NCBI RefSeq assembly: GCF_030811455.1
Contig: NZ_JAUSQU010000001.1
Location: 8,556,001-8,620,000 of the forward strand
Origin: Streptosporangium lutulentum
GTDB lineage: Bacteria; Actinomycetota; Actinomycetes; Streptosporangiales; Streptosporangiaceae
Direction of reading: 5' to 3'
DNA: 64,000 nt
How positions within the stretch are numbered: the stretch's first letter is position 1; every line of letters starts with the position of its first letter. The notes beneath the pieces were generated by a model. The model searched no databases, was not told the DNA's origin, and saw only the letters and a program-made list of their open reading frames with translations. Shown piece by piece: positions 1 through 7,900 of the stretch. The position numbers were made by a program, and so were the translations under genes.

Positions 1-246
1 CGCCGCGAGAAGCCGCGGGAGAGAGCGCGTCAGGACGGCGAGCAGGGACGAGCTGACCACCGCCAGGGCCATCATCGTCTGCATGACGAGGCCGTTCACC
101 CCCATCAGCGCCGTGTGGAACGTGAATCGCACATCGAGGGGAACGGCCCGGAACGCGTAAACGACGTTCACGGCGCCATAGCCGAACGCACCCGCGAGCA
201 AGCCCGTGGACAGAAGCGCGAACGTTTTGACAGGTCGGACCAGCAT
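1..246 (-). CDS. DUF1772 (anthrone-oxygenase-like) membrane protein, 3' end cut by window edge
   Basis: The 82 visible codons begin MLVRPVKTFALL and contain two hydrophobic helices, at about residues 8-30 and 48-72. This matches the start of small four-helix DUF1772 proteins, a family related to anthrone oxygenases and often annotated only as integral membrane proteins. The start is chosen because AGGAG lies 8 bases upstream of the ATG on the minus strand. The remaining helices would lie left of the window. Upstream of the gene the plus strand shows a short GAGGAT run. The substrate is unknown; family assignment is by pattern recognition only. Confidence 0.7.
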   Translation of the reverse strand, partial: MLVRPVKTFALLSTGLLAGAFGYGAVNVVYAFRAVPLDVRFTFHTALMGVNGLVMQTMMALAVVSSSLLAVLTRSLPRLLAA

Positions 247-604
247 GACGAGATCTCCTGTGAGGATGAGGATGAGGATGAGGAAGAGGGGTGCGCCCGG
301 CGGTCTGGGCCGCCTTGATGCGGCGGCTCACCACGTTCTCGCGGGCGGCACGCCGCAGCGATCGCCCCCGAAGAGATCACGCGGCTCCCCCGTCGAGGAT
401 TCCGTCTGAATCGTTCTCATGCCGAGATCGTTGCTTCTGTCATCGTTCGCGGTCGTCCTGCCCGGGGCGACTTTTCCGGCTACGTCGCGGAACGCAGAAA
501 CGGGTGGAACTACCGCGCGGGGAGTAGCGCGGATTCCAACCTGGTGCGGAGGAGGGCGACCGGCGTGCGTGCCGCCGTCCGAACCGGAGTGAAGGTGAGC
601 GTGG
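247..604. other. Intergenic stretch without a convincing gene
   Basis: Reading frames here are low in complexity and are shadows. The stretch holds the ribosome-binding site of the DUF1772 gene and a triple GAGGAT run at about 262-282. No tRNA, terminator or clear promoter is seen. Confidence 0.5.
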
Positions 605-1012
605 TCACGTGCGGGGGCGTTTGGGCCTGGGCGGCGGGCCGTAGGCCCGGATGAGGGCGTCGCGGACGGCAAGGCGTCCGGCCATCCGAAACGACCGGTC
701 GCTTGAGTCGATGAGGTGGACGCCGATGCCCCGCAGGACGACCGCCACCGCCACGGTGGTCCCGGTTCCCTGATCGGCCAGTTCCTCGCCCATGCCCGCG
801 GCGACCGCCGCGTGGAACCCGTCCAGCTCGTCCTCGAAGTGAGTGCCCTTGACGACGGCGTCGCCGGCGACCTCGAACGTGAAACCGTCCTCCCAGGGTT
901 CGAAGTCCGCGGTGACCTCCGCGAAGTCGGAGGGGCACCCGGCTTGGCGGGCGTACACCGCCCGGACGCCTCGGATCGGACGGGGTGGGAACGTCCTGGG
1001 CTCGAGGTCCAT
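605..1012 (-). CDS. Stand-alone protein resembling elongation factor G domain IV
   Basis: The product is 135 residues. The stretch from about residue 58 to 120 (AVVKGTHFEDELDGFHAAV, then VHLIDSSDRSFRMAGRLAV) has the layout of EF-G domain IV: a conserved helix, a beta strand ending in VDSSDxxF, and a following Ala-rich helix. No GTPase domain is present, so it is not a translation factor as such. Short proteins of this kind occur in actinomycetes without a known role. The start is uncertain: no clear Shine-Dalgarno precedes the ATG, and the frame stays open upstream. The tail is Pro/Arg rich. Family resemblance is seen by eye only. Confidence 0.55.
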   Translation of the reverse strand: MDLEPRTFPPRPIRGVRAVYARQAGCPSDFAEVTADFEPWEDGFTFEVAGDAVVKGTHFEDELDGFHAAVAAGMGEELADQGTGTTVAVAVVLRGIGVHLIDSSDRSFRMAGRLAVRDALIRAYGPPPRPKRPRT

Positions 1013-1191
1013 GAGGAAACGGTAGCCCGCCGAGCGCGAACACGGCGCGCGGGCCGGTCGGACGAGAACCGGCAGCGGACGGCTCCCCGTACGCCGCTAT
1101 TGGACCGTGCCAATTGATGACCTTGATATCCGCTTATAGGTTGATCCGCGCCATCGCCGGGGGAGCGATGCGCGTAATCGGAGGTCAACGG

Positions 1192-3051
1192 GTGTTGGTA
1201 AGACGAATTTCACTTCTTCTCACGGCAGGGCTTCTTGCCGCCACGGGGCTCGTCGGAGGTGGTCTGGCCGCCTCCCCCGTGGGAGCGGCGGCGATCGCCC
1301 CGTGTCCCGGGGTCAAGGGCCTGCCCGATCCGGCGCTCTGCAGCACCCATGAGGACATGTTCCCCGGCGCGCGGACCGGGGTGCGGACCGGCCCGGAGGC
1401 GGCCGGGCCTCGGCTCACCGCGCGGCAGGCCGACGCGGCGGCCGATGCGGCGCCCGCCCAGATCGCCTGTGAGGGCGACGGGGTGAGCGGCAAGCGCCTC
1501 CAGATGCTGTACGTCCGCGAGCCGAGCATGCCCGACCGCTACAGCCAGTTCATGCCCGTGTTCCAGGCGTGGCTCGCCAGCGCCGACGACGTCTACAACG
1601 ACGCCGCCGCCGAGAAGGGGCAGAGCAGGCACATCCGCTTCGTCACGAAGGAGGTCCCCGGCGGGTGCCAGATCGTGATCGAGCCGGTCGTGGTGCCCGC
1701 GGGCTCGCTGGCCACCTTCGCGAGCGGCAACGCCGCGGTGAAGAGCCTGGGATACAACCTGCCGGACCGGAAGTACTTCATGCTCACCGAGTCGACCGCC
1801 ATCTGCGGAGTGGCTCAGCTTTTCCAGGACGATCGGCCCGGCCCGGAGAACTACAACAACTACGTCACCAGCTACGGGCGGGTTGACGCGACCCCCAACT
1901 GCTTCGGAGCCAACGCCTTCACCCACGAGCTGGGCCACGCGCTGGGCGCGGTGCAGTTGACCGCCCCGAACAGCGACGGCAAGGGGCACTGCTCGGACCT
2001 GTACAGCACGATGTGTTACGGCGGAACCCCGACCTGGTCGTGCCCGGAGTGGAAGAGCAACCTGGTCCCCGACTGCAACCACGACGACTACTTCAACATG
2101 GCCCCGGAGCCCGGCAGCTATCTCGACACCCACTGGAACATCGCGAACAACGACTTCCTGATCAAGGGGAACACCGCCGAGCCCGCCTCGCACCCCACGA
2201 TCGGCCTCACCTATGTGATCACGAACGTGTCGACCGGGGGAGCCATCGAGCCGGTCGGCGGCTCCGTCGCCAGCCTGAGCAGGCTCAGCCAGCGGGCCCG
2301 GACCAACACGCCGAGCCAGAAATGGCTGATGGGCTACAAGACCGGCCTCCAGTTCGTCAACGTGAACAGCCGGATGTGCGTGGACAGCGCCTACGAGGGG
2401 ACCGTCCCCGGGACCCAGACGCTGCAGTACGGCTGCAAGGGCTCGGACGCCATGCGGTGGACGTACCTGTCGCACGCGGACGGCAGCCACTCCATCATCA
2501 ACTGGAAGTCCGGGCTGGCCCTGACGGCCGTGGGCGCGTATCCGGCTCCGTTGGAGCAGCAGCCCTACACCGGTGCGGCCAACCAGCGGTGGAGGTTCGA
2601 CCAGATGGCCGACGCCGGTCCGGTCGACGGCGCGACCTACCACCTGATGGGCACCGGCACCCGTGAGAACGTCGAGGTCCTCAACGGGTCGTCGGCCTCC
2701 GGCGCGGCGGTCACGCACGCGGCGCCTTCGAGTGCGAAGAGCCAGCAGTGGACGTTGCGCAAGCAGGCCGCGCCCGGCGTCTGGAGGCTGGTCAACGTCA
2801 ACAGCGGCATGTGCCTGAACGTGCCGCGGACACCCGCGACCATACCGCCCCAGGTCGTGCAGACGGCCTGTGGCGCGGCGTTGTCCAAGGACCTGTGGAC
2901 ACTGCGTCGCGTGGCGGACGGGACGTACCTCGTCGTCAACGCGGCCACCCAGCTGGTGCTCAGCATGACCACCGGCGCGCTGTCCACCCTGACCCAGCAG
3001 GCCCTCGCGGCCGACCAGAGCAGCCAGATCTGGGCGCTCAGGCCGCTGTAG
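1192..3051 (+). CDS. Secreted zinc metalloprotease with C-terminal ricin-type (beta-trefoil) lectin repeats
   Basis: The protein is 619 residues from a GTG preceded by GGAGG seven bases upstream; this start gives a clean signal peptide (MLVRRISLLL..., then an Ala-rich cleavage region). The catalytic region carries HELGHALGAVQ followed by HCSDLYSTMCYGG. The first gives two zinc His and the catalytic Glu, and the Met-turn-like TMCY suggests a metzincin-type fold. The usual third His after LGxxx is replaced by Gln, so a later His may complete the site. From about residue 325 there are two beta-trefoil blocks with repeated QxW-like turns (SQKWLM, NQRWRF, SQQWTL, SQIWAL), typical of carbohydrate-binding ricin lectins. 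It is probably exported and binds polysaccharide or glycoprotein. A hairpin terminator follows. Confidence 0.8.
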   Translation: MLVRRISLLLTAGLLAATGLVGGGLAASPVGAAAIAPCPGVKGLPDPALCSTHEDMFPGARTGVRTGPEAAGPRLTARQADAAADAAPAQIACEGDGVSGKRLQMLYVREPSMPDRYSQFMPVFQAWLASADDVYNDAAAEKGQSRHIRFVTKEVPGGCQIVIEPVVVPAGSLATFASGNAAVKSLGYNLPDRKYFMLTESTAICGVAQLFQDDRPGPENYNNYVTSYGRVDATPNCFGANAFTHELGHALGAVQLTAPNSDGKGHCSDLYSTMCYGGTPTWSCPEWKSNLVPDCNHDDYFNMAPEPGSYLDTHWNIANNDFLIKGNTAEPASHPTIGLTYVITNVSTGGAIEPVGGSVASLSRLSQRARTNTPSQKWLMGYKTGLQFVNVNSRMCVDSAYEGTVPGTQTLQYGCKGSDAMRWTYLSHADGSHSIINWKSGLALTAVGAYPAPLEQQPYTGAANQRWRFDQMADAGPVDGATYHLMGTGTRENVEVLNGSSASGAAVTHAAPSSAKSQQWTLRKQAAPGVWRLVNVNSGMCLNVPRTPATIPPQVVQTACGAALSKDLWTLRRVADGTYLVVNAATQLVLSMTTGALSTLTQQALAADQSSQIWALRPL

Positions 3052-3072
3052 CGTCCGGCACCCTTCGGCGCC

Positions 3073-3114
3073 GTGGAGTGAGATCGCTTCTCCGGGCGGG
3101 CGTTCTCACTCCAC
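3073..3114. terminator. Hairpin terminator between convergent genes
   Basis: A perfect 11-bp stem (GTGGAGTGAGA / TCTCACTCCAC, 3073-3083 and 3104-3114) encloses a 20-base loop. It lies just after the metalloprotease stop and reaches the stop codon of the convergent gene at 3106, so it could end transcription in both directions. Confidence 0.6.
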
Positions 3115-3432
3115 CTGCAGATCACACGGCGTCCTGGCGGGCAGCTGGGATCGCCGCGCTCCCGGCGCGACGGTGTCCGAGGCGGTCGGCTTCGCGCGGC
3201 CGCGCCGTACAGGGCGGCTCACGTCGGCTTTCTCTAGCATCCGGTCCAGGGCCGCGTCGACGAGTTCGCCCAGCTCCTCCACGGACCGGCGCTGCCGCAG
3301 GGCCTCCTTGGCCTCCCAGTCCTTGATGGCGGCCTCGATGTCGCCGAAGCGTCCCGGGGTGACCGTGATCTGTTTCCCGTTGATCTGCCGCAGGGCCACG
3401 CCGCCTACGATGTCCCAGTCGCGCACGCTCAT
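3106..3432 (-). CDS. Hypothetical protein, second gene of a two-gene operon
   Basis: The product is 108 residues starting MSVRDWDIVGGVAL. It has a strand-rich N-terminus, a helical middle (residues 35-70, with EELGELVDAALDRML) and a basic, probably disordered C-terminal tail. The start overlaps the upstream stop as ATGA, so the two genes are translationally coupled. I do not recognise the family. The converging terminator overlaps its stop codon. Confidence 0.55.
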   Translation of the reverse strand: MSVRDWDIVGGVALRQINGKQITVTPGRFGDIEAAIKDWEAKEALRQRRSVEELGELVDAALDRMLEKADVSRPVRRGRAKPTASDTVAPGARRSQLPARTPCDLQVE

Positions 3433-3821
3433 GTCTCGTCACCCGGCTGAGCCGCGCAGATCAGGTTCGCGACCCTTTCGGGCCGCTCGCGCCTCACCGT
3501 CTGGGGGTCGGAACCGTTCCGCAGGGACACCAGGTAGCAGCCCGAGCGTGGCCCCATGGTCACCGTGGCGGCCGCCGATCCCGCGGCGTCGTGGACGGTC
3601 AGCTCGGGGGCATGCAGGATGTGGTGCCCCAGGGGGTACGGCCTGCCGTCGCCGAACAGCTTCAGATCGACCGTGTGAACGACACGGGAGCGCACTTCTC
3701 GCGCCTTCAACAGCCGCTGCACGACAGCCAGGTCCCTGTCGGGTCTCTTCACCGTCGCGTCCGTCACCGCATCGTCTGAGGGTGCTTTGTCGGATTGTGT
3801 AGTCGTCTGTATGGAGGTCAT
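3429..3821 (-). CDS. Hypothetical protein, first gene of a two-gene operon
   Basis: The product is 130 residues from the ATG at 3821 (MTSIQTTTQSD); a TTG at 3857 would add 12 residues. The second half alternates hydrophobic and charged residues (VVHTVDLKLFGDGRPYPLG), suggesting a small beta-rich domain. It is coupled to the next gene by an ATGA overlap. No family is recognised. Because the pair is small and ends at a strong terminator, it looks like a self-contained unit rather than the end of a longer operon. Confidence 0.5.
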   Translation of the reverse strand: MTSIQTTTQSDKAPSDDAVTDATVKRPDRDLAVVQRLLKAREVRSRVVHTVDLKLFGDGRPYPLGHHILHAPELTVHDAAGSAAATVTMGPRSGCYLVSLRNGSDPQTVRRERPERVANLICAAQPGDET

Positions 3822-4025
3822 ACGGCGACGGTAGAAGTCGGCGGTCCTGGGGCTCAATGATGTTGGTTGAAGTTGCCCTATAACTCTTAAAACCGTCCAA
3901 TACGGCAGTAATCAATCACCTCGCCTCGCCGATCGCCATGAGTGGCGTGAGTGGACAGTGCCGCGAGGATGACGACCCCGATTGCCACGATTGCCACGCC
4001 CCGGGTAGCGCCCACCAGGACCGGC

Positions 4026-4140
4026 CGCAGCGCGTTCGGTTCCGTTTGACCTCCGGGAAGAGGCGAGAGGCGTTGGCGTGGCCCTCGGTCCGGCGTTGGC
4101 GCAGGTAGGGTTCGAATTCGTCGCCGACGCCGGTGATGTG
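4026..4140 (-). pseudogene. Possible remnant of an ISL3-type transposase, in the 3822-4231 gap
   Basis: One minus-strand frame reads EFEPYLRQRRTEGHANASRL followed by FPEVK. This resembles the PYLxxRWxxGxxNAxxLxxEI segment of ISL3-family transposases. The homology stops on both sides, so only a scrap remains. The rest of the gap up to 4231 holds no gene I can support. It must contain the promoters for the operon at 3429-3821 and the toxin operon at 4232, and the sequence around 4160-4215 is AT-rich for this genome. Confidence 0.35.
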
Positions 4141-4231
4141 TGGTACCCCGCCTTTGCAACTCGCGAGTACTTATGTGAACCCTTGAATAATGTGGTGTTA
4201 ATCTTTCCTGCATGGAACGGGAAGTGTTCGA

Positions 4232-4615
4232 ATGACGGATGCGTTCCAAATGACCGTCGAAGGACTGGCTGGTCAGGTCAATCAGCAGGTGGAGCGCGTG
4301 CGCGAGACGTACGAAGCGCTCAACTCGATCGAGTCCACGATGGGCTCCTCCGACGGGATGATCAGCGTGGTCGTGGGGCCGCAGGGCCAAGTCCGCGACA
4401 TCGAGCTGGACCCGCGCGTTTACCGCAAGCTCTCCGCCACCGAGCTGGCCGACGCCATCATGGAGCAGATCAATCGCGCCGCGGCGGCCGTCTCGGAGCA
4501 ACGCCGGCACCTGCTGGAGCCGCTCATGCCCGACGGGCTCCGCTACGACCAGGTCTTCGGTGAGAATGTCACGCTCGACGCGTTCCTGCCCTCCCCCGTG
4601 GATCCGGACGTATGA
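4232..4615 (+). CDS. YbaB/EbfC-like protein, first gene of a type VII-linked toxin operon
   Basis: The product is 127 residues. The N-terminal helix is followed by ISVVVGPQGQVRDIELDPRV and a C-terminal helix, the pattern of YbaB/EbfC small dimeric nucleoid-associated proteins. In actinobacteria such proteins (for example EspL of ESX-1) are encoded beside type VII secretion substrates, where they act as accessory or chaperone-like partners rather than general nucleoid proteins. The gene overlaps the next one by ATGA (4612-4615). The 3' end has a short tail rich in Pro and Asp. The operon continues through 9838, so its most likely role is to assist expression or export of the large toxin. Confidence 0.7.
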   Translation: MTDAFQMTVEGLAGQVNQQVERVRETYEALNSIESTMGSSDGMISVVVGPQGQVRDIELDPRVYRKLSATELADAIMEQINRAAAAVSEQRRHLLEPLMPDGLRYDQVFGENVTLDAFLPSPVDPDV

Positions 4616-4923
4616 GTGACCCCTACGGCGGCTACTACGTCCGCCCTGACGCGCCGCGCCGGCAGGCCCACGTCTATGACGAGCAGCGCGTCAACGTGAC
4701 GAAGGTGCGCGACGAACTGATGGCGGCCTTCGACCGCGACCGGAACACGCTGGGCAACGACGAGTACGGTGCCGAGTTGGCCAAGAAGCTCCCCGGGATA
4801 GAGGAGCGCATCTTCTCGGACCTGAAGGCCTTCATCACCAACCTGGAAGGCGCGACCTCCGGCCTGCACACCACCGCCGGCAATTACGAGCAGGCCGAGC
4901 CGCCCTGGGCCTCCGGCTCCTGA
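4612..4923 (+). CDS. Small WXG100/ESX-type helical secretion partner
   Basis: The product is 103 residues. After a Tyr/Pro-rich N-terminus (MSDPYGGYYVRPDAPRRQ), residues 25-95 form one long helical region with a Gly-Asn-Asp break, like the helical hairpin of WXG100/ESX proteins. The C-terminal GNYEQAEPPW includes a YxxxxxxW-like tail. There is no classical central W-x-G, so assignment rests on size, helix content and position between a YbaB-like gene and a WXG-containing toxin. It is coupled to the preceding gene by ATGA and ends 9 bases before the toxin start. It probably pairs with the N-terminal domain of the toxin for secretion. Confidence 0.6.
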   Translation: MSDPYGGYYVRPDAPRRQAHVYDEQRVNVTKVRDELMAAFDRDRNTLGNDEYGAELAKKLPGIEERIFSDLKAFITNLEGATSGLHTTAGNYEQAEPPWASGS

Positions 4924-4932
4924 TCATCGTCC

Positions 4933-7900
4933 ATGGGATTCGACGGGCTACTGGTGCCGGACTGGGCCAAGCCGTACGTCGGCTGGGTCGTCGGCATGGA
5001 CTGGCCGGAGGGCGACGAGACCGGCTGTTTCCGGCTCGCCGACGCGTGCGTGACCGCCGCGCACCGCATCGTCGAGGGCACCGCCGCCGACCAGCCGTGG
5101 ACCGCGGACAAGATCGGCTCTGAGTGGGACGGCGCCGCTCACCTGGCCTTCACCGAGCACGTCAGTAAGATGGCCGGCCGGCAGGTCGCCGATCTGGTCA
5201 ACCGGCTGATCAACACCGCCGTCGCGCTCAACGGCGTGGGCGTACAGATCCAGTACGCCAAGTACATGATCGAGGTCACCGTCTGGTTGCTGATCGCGCA
5301 GCTCGCGTACCTGATAGCGGCCGCTCTGGCCAGCGGCGGAGCGAGCCTGGCGCTCATCCCGCCGCGCGTGCAACTCGCCCGCATGACGGTCGCGCAGATC
5401 GCCAAACGGACGCTGCTCAACATCGCGCTGTTCGCTGGGATCGTGGGCGGCATGGACGGCGGCATCCAGCTCACACAGATGGTGCAGGGGCGCAGGGATG
5501 AGTTCGACCTGCGGCAGCTCGGGGTGTCCGCGCTCAGCGGCGGCGCGATGGGCGGGCTCATGGGGCTGCTGAGCGGCGGGCTCACCCGGCTGGCCACGCC
5601 CGCCCTGCGCGCGGGGCTGACCAGGGCGGAGATGGACATGGCCGAGCGGCTGCTGGCGGCCGCCAGCTCCTCCATCTATGGGCAGGCCGCTCAGTACGCG
5701 GTGACCGGCGGCATCACCACGGCCGGGACCATGCTGGCGCAGGGCAACTTCAGCTGGGATCTCCTGGCCAAGGGCATCACCTCCAGCGCGCTCGGCGCGG
5801 ACGGCCAGCACCTGACCGCGGCCCTGCCGACCCACGGCGGCGGCACACCGTCTCCCAACGGCGACCCGTCCCCCGGCCCGTTCAATGGTCCCGACCCCGG
5901 CCCGTTCAACGGTCCCGACCCCGGCCCGTTCAATGGTCCCGATCCCGGCCCGTTCAATGGTCCCGATCCCGGCCCGTTCAATGGTCCCGATCCCGGCCCG
6001 GGCTCCAGCTCACGCCCGGACGCCGATTCGCGTCCGAATCCGGACCAGGCTCCCCGGAGCGGCGCGGATCCGGTGCCCGATCAGGGAGTGGGACCGCGCG
6101 TGGAGCCCGGGTCCGACCCCGGTACCGGCTCCGTCCCCGATCGCGGCACCACGCTGAGCCAGGTGGCCGATACCGCGTCCACGGCCGGACCCACCACCGG
6201 ACCTGAGGCCGCCCGCCAGGGCTCCGTCCCGCACGACCTACCGGATCGGCAGGCGCAGGGGCCGCAGGGAGAGGCTCGGACGCAGGCGGCGCAGCAGGGC
6301 CCGATGCCCGTGCACGGTGAGGCGCCACCGCGCCCTCGAATGCCCGAGCAGAGCACGCTTCCCCCGGCTCGCAGCACGCCGGACCACGCGGCCGACGGCG
6401 CACCCCGCCAGCCGGGCGATCGGGCGTCCGGTGGCGCGCCTGACCGGACGCAGGGTGGCACGTCTCACGCGGCGGGGCATCCGGTTGGAAGCACACCGCA
6501 TCAGGCGCCGGAGCGTGCCATTGGCGGCGCGCCTCCGCATCAGACGCTGGAGGGGACGGGCGGTGGCGTGGCACAGCCGGCGAATGAGCGTGGGCCCGGG
6601 AGCTCGTCCGCCGACACAGCGGGACGTAGCGGCGGGGCCGAGCCGGGCGTGCCGGTGCGGCAGGGGACGTCCGGCGAGACGCCTCCGGTGAGCAGGATCG
6701 AGGGGCTGCTCAACCACGTCCCTGATTCCGGCGACACCACCCCATCACCCCAGGCACCGGACCGGGCCGGACAGGCGGCCGACGGCACACCGCCGCCGCC
6801 CCGCCCGGGCTACCCCTCGGCCGGGCCGTCCCAAGGCGGGCCCGATTCGCCGAACAGCACGTCGTCGCGGGTTCCGTTCGACTTCCAACGCTTCCACAAC
6901 GACTCCCGCTGGACGGCGGAGGCCACGAGGTTCGAGCAGAGCCTGGGCGCGCACTACTTCAACAACCCGCAGACCGTGGACGCCGCCCGCGCCGCGCTGG
7001 GCAAATTGCGGGACGTCCTCCTGGACCTCACTTCGAGGCAGCCCGGCGAGAGTCCTGAGGCCTTCGCCCGCCGCGTCGAGAGCGTCTTCTTCAAGGACGA
7101 CGCGGCCAGCGCCGGTCAGGTGGGCACCCGCTCTGGCGTGACCGTGGACGACCTGATCGCACACGGGAACCTGCGCGAGTTGGTGACGGCCTTCTACAAC
7201 GGCGCCTACTACAACCGCGCCAACCCGCTCATCTTCGGCAACGCCCTGCTCAACATCATGGACACCGGCGGCTGGGACCGGGCTCGCGAGGTCGGTCTCG
7301 ACGTCGGCGAGGTGCAGCGGGCGCACCACCAGCTCGACGAGCGGCCGCACCGCTCGCGGCTCGGGCGGCTGGAGGCCAGGTTCATGCCGAACATGTACAC
7401 CTTCAACCGCGATCCGTTCGGCACGGGAAACGTCGGCATGCTCTCCGAGCGCGGGGCCAGGGATGTGGCGGAGATGATCCAGAGCCAGTTCAGCCGGCAG
7501 GACCGTACGGAAGCGCAGATCCAGGAGCTCGGCCTCAACACGACCCCCGGTCACTACGACCGGTTGGGGGCGCCGTTGGGCAGGTTCGAGCGGGCGTTCG
7601 TGGAGGAGAGCGTCCACGGGCGGCTCGACCCGGACGCGCCGCTGCCCTGGCGGGAGGGCGTGACCATGCACGACACAACGGGAAGCCGGTGGGCCAGGAA
7701 GATCACCAGCGAGGGTTTCCCCGTGATCGACGGGGTCTCCGGCACCACCGCCAAGATGCTCACCGCGGTCAAGTTCCTCAACCTCGGCCCCAGCACGACC
7801 GAGCACTTCCTGGGCGCGCTCATGGGATGGATGCTGCCGAGCCTGGACCACTCCCTGTTCGAGATCGCCAGAGGCGCGCAGATCGCCGATGTGGGCGGGA

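Noticed and set aside
328-1188. 286-residue minus-strand frame across the 5' region
   Set aside because: It overlaps the EF-G-like protein in another frame, is Arg/Pro-rich and has no start signal; a shadow of high GC.
1210-2718. 502-residue minus-strand frame antisense to the metalloprotease
   Set aside because: It is a mirror of a gene with signal peptide and clear motifs; its composition is Arg/Gly/Val-rich as in shadows.
4105-4125. tRNA T-arm-like ggttcgaattc
   Set aside because: The flanking bases do not pair as a T-stem, and no acceptor or anticodon arm can be formed.
3887-4510. 207-residue minus-strand frame with a hydrophobic stretch
   Set aside because: It runs antisense through the YbaB-like gene; the hydrophobic part has no start codon or ribosome-binding site nearby.
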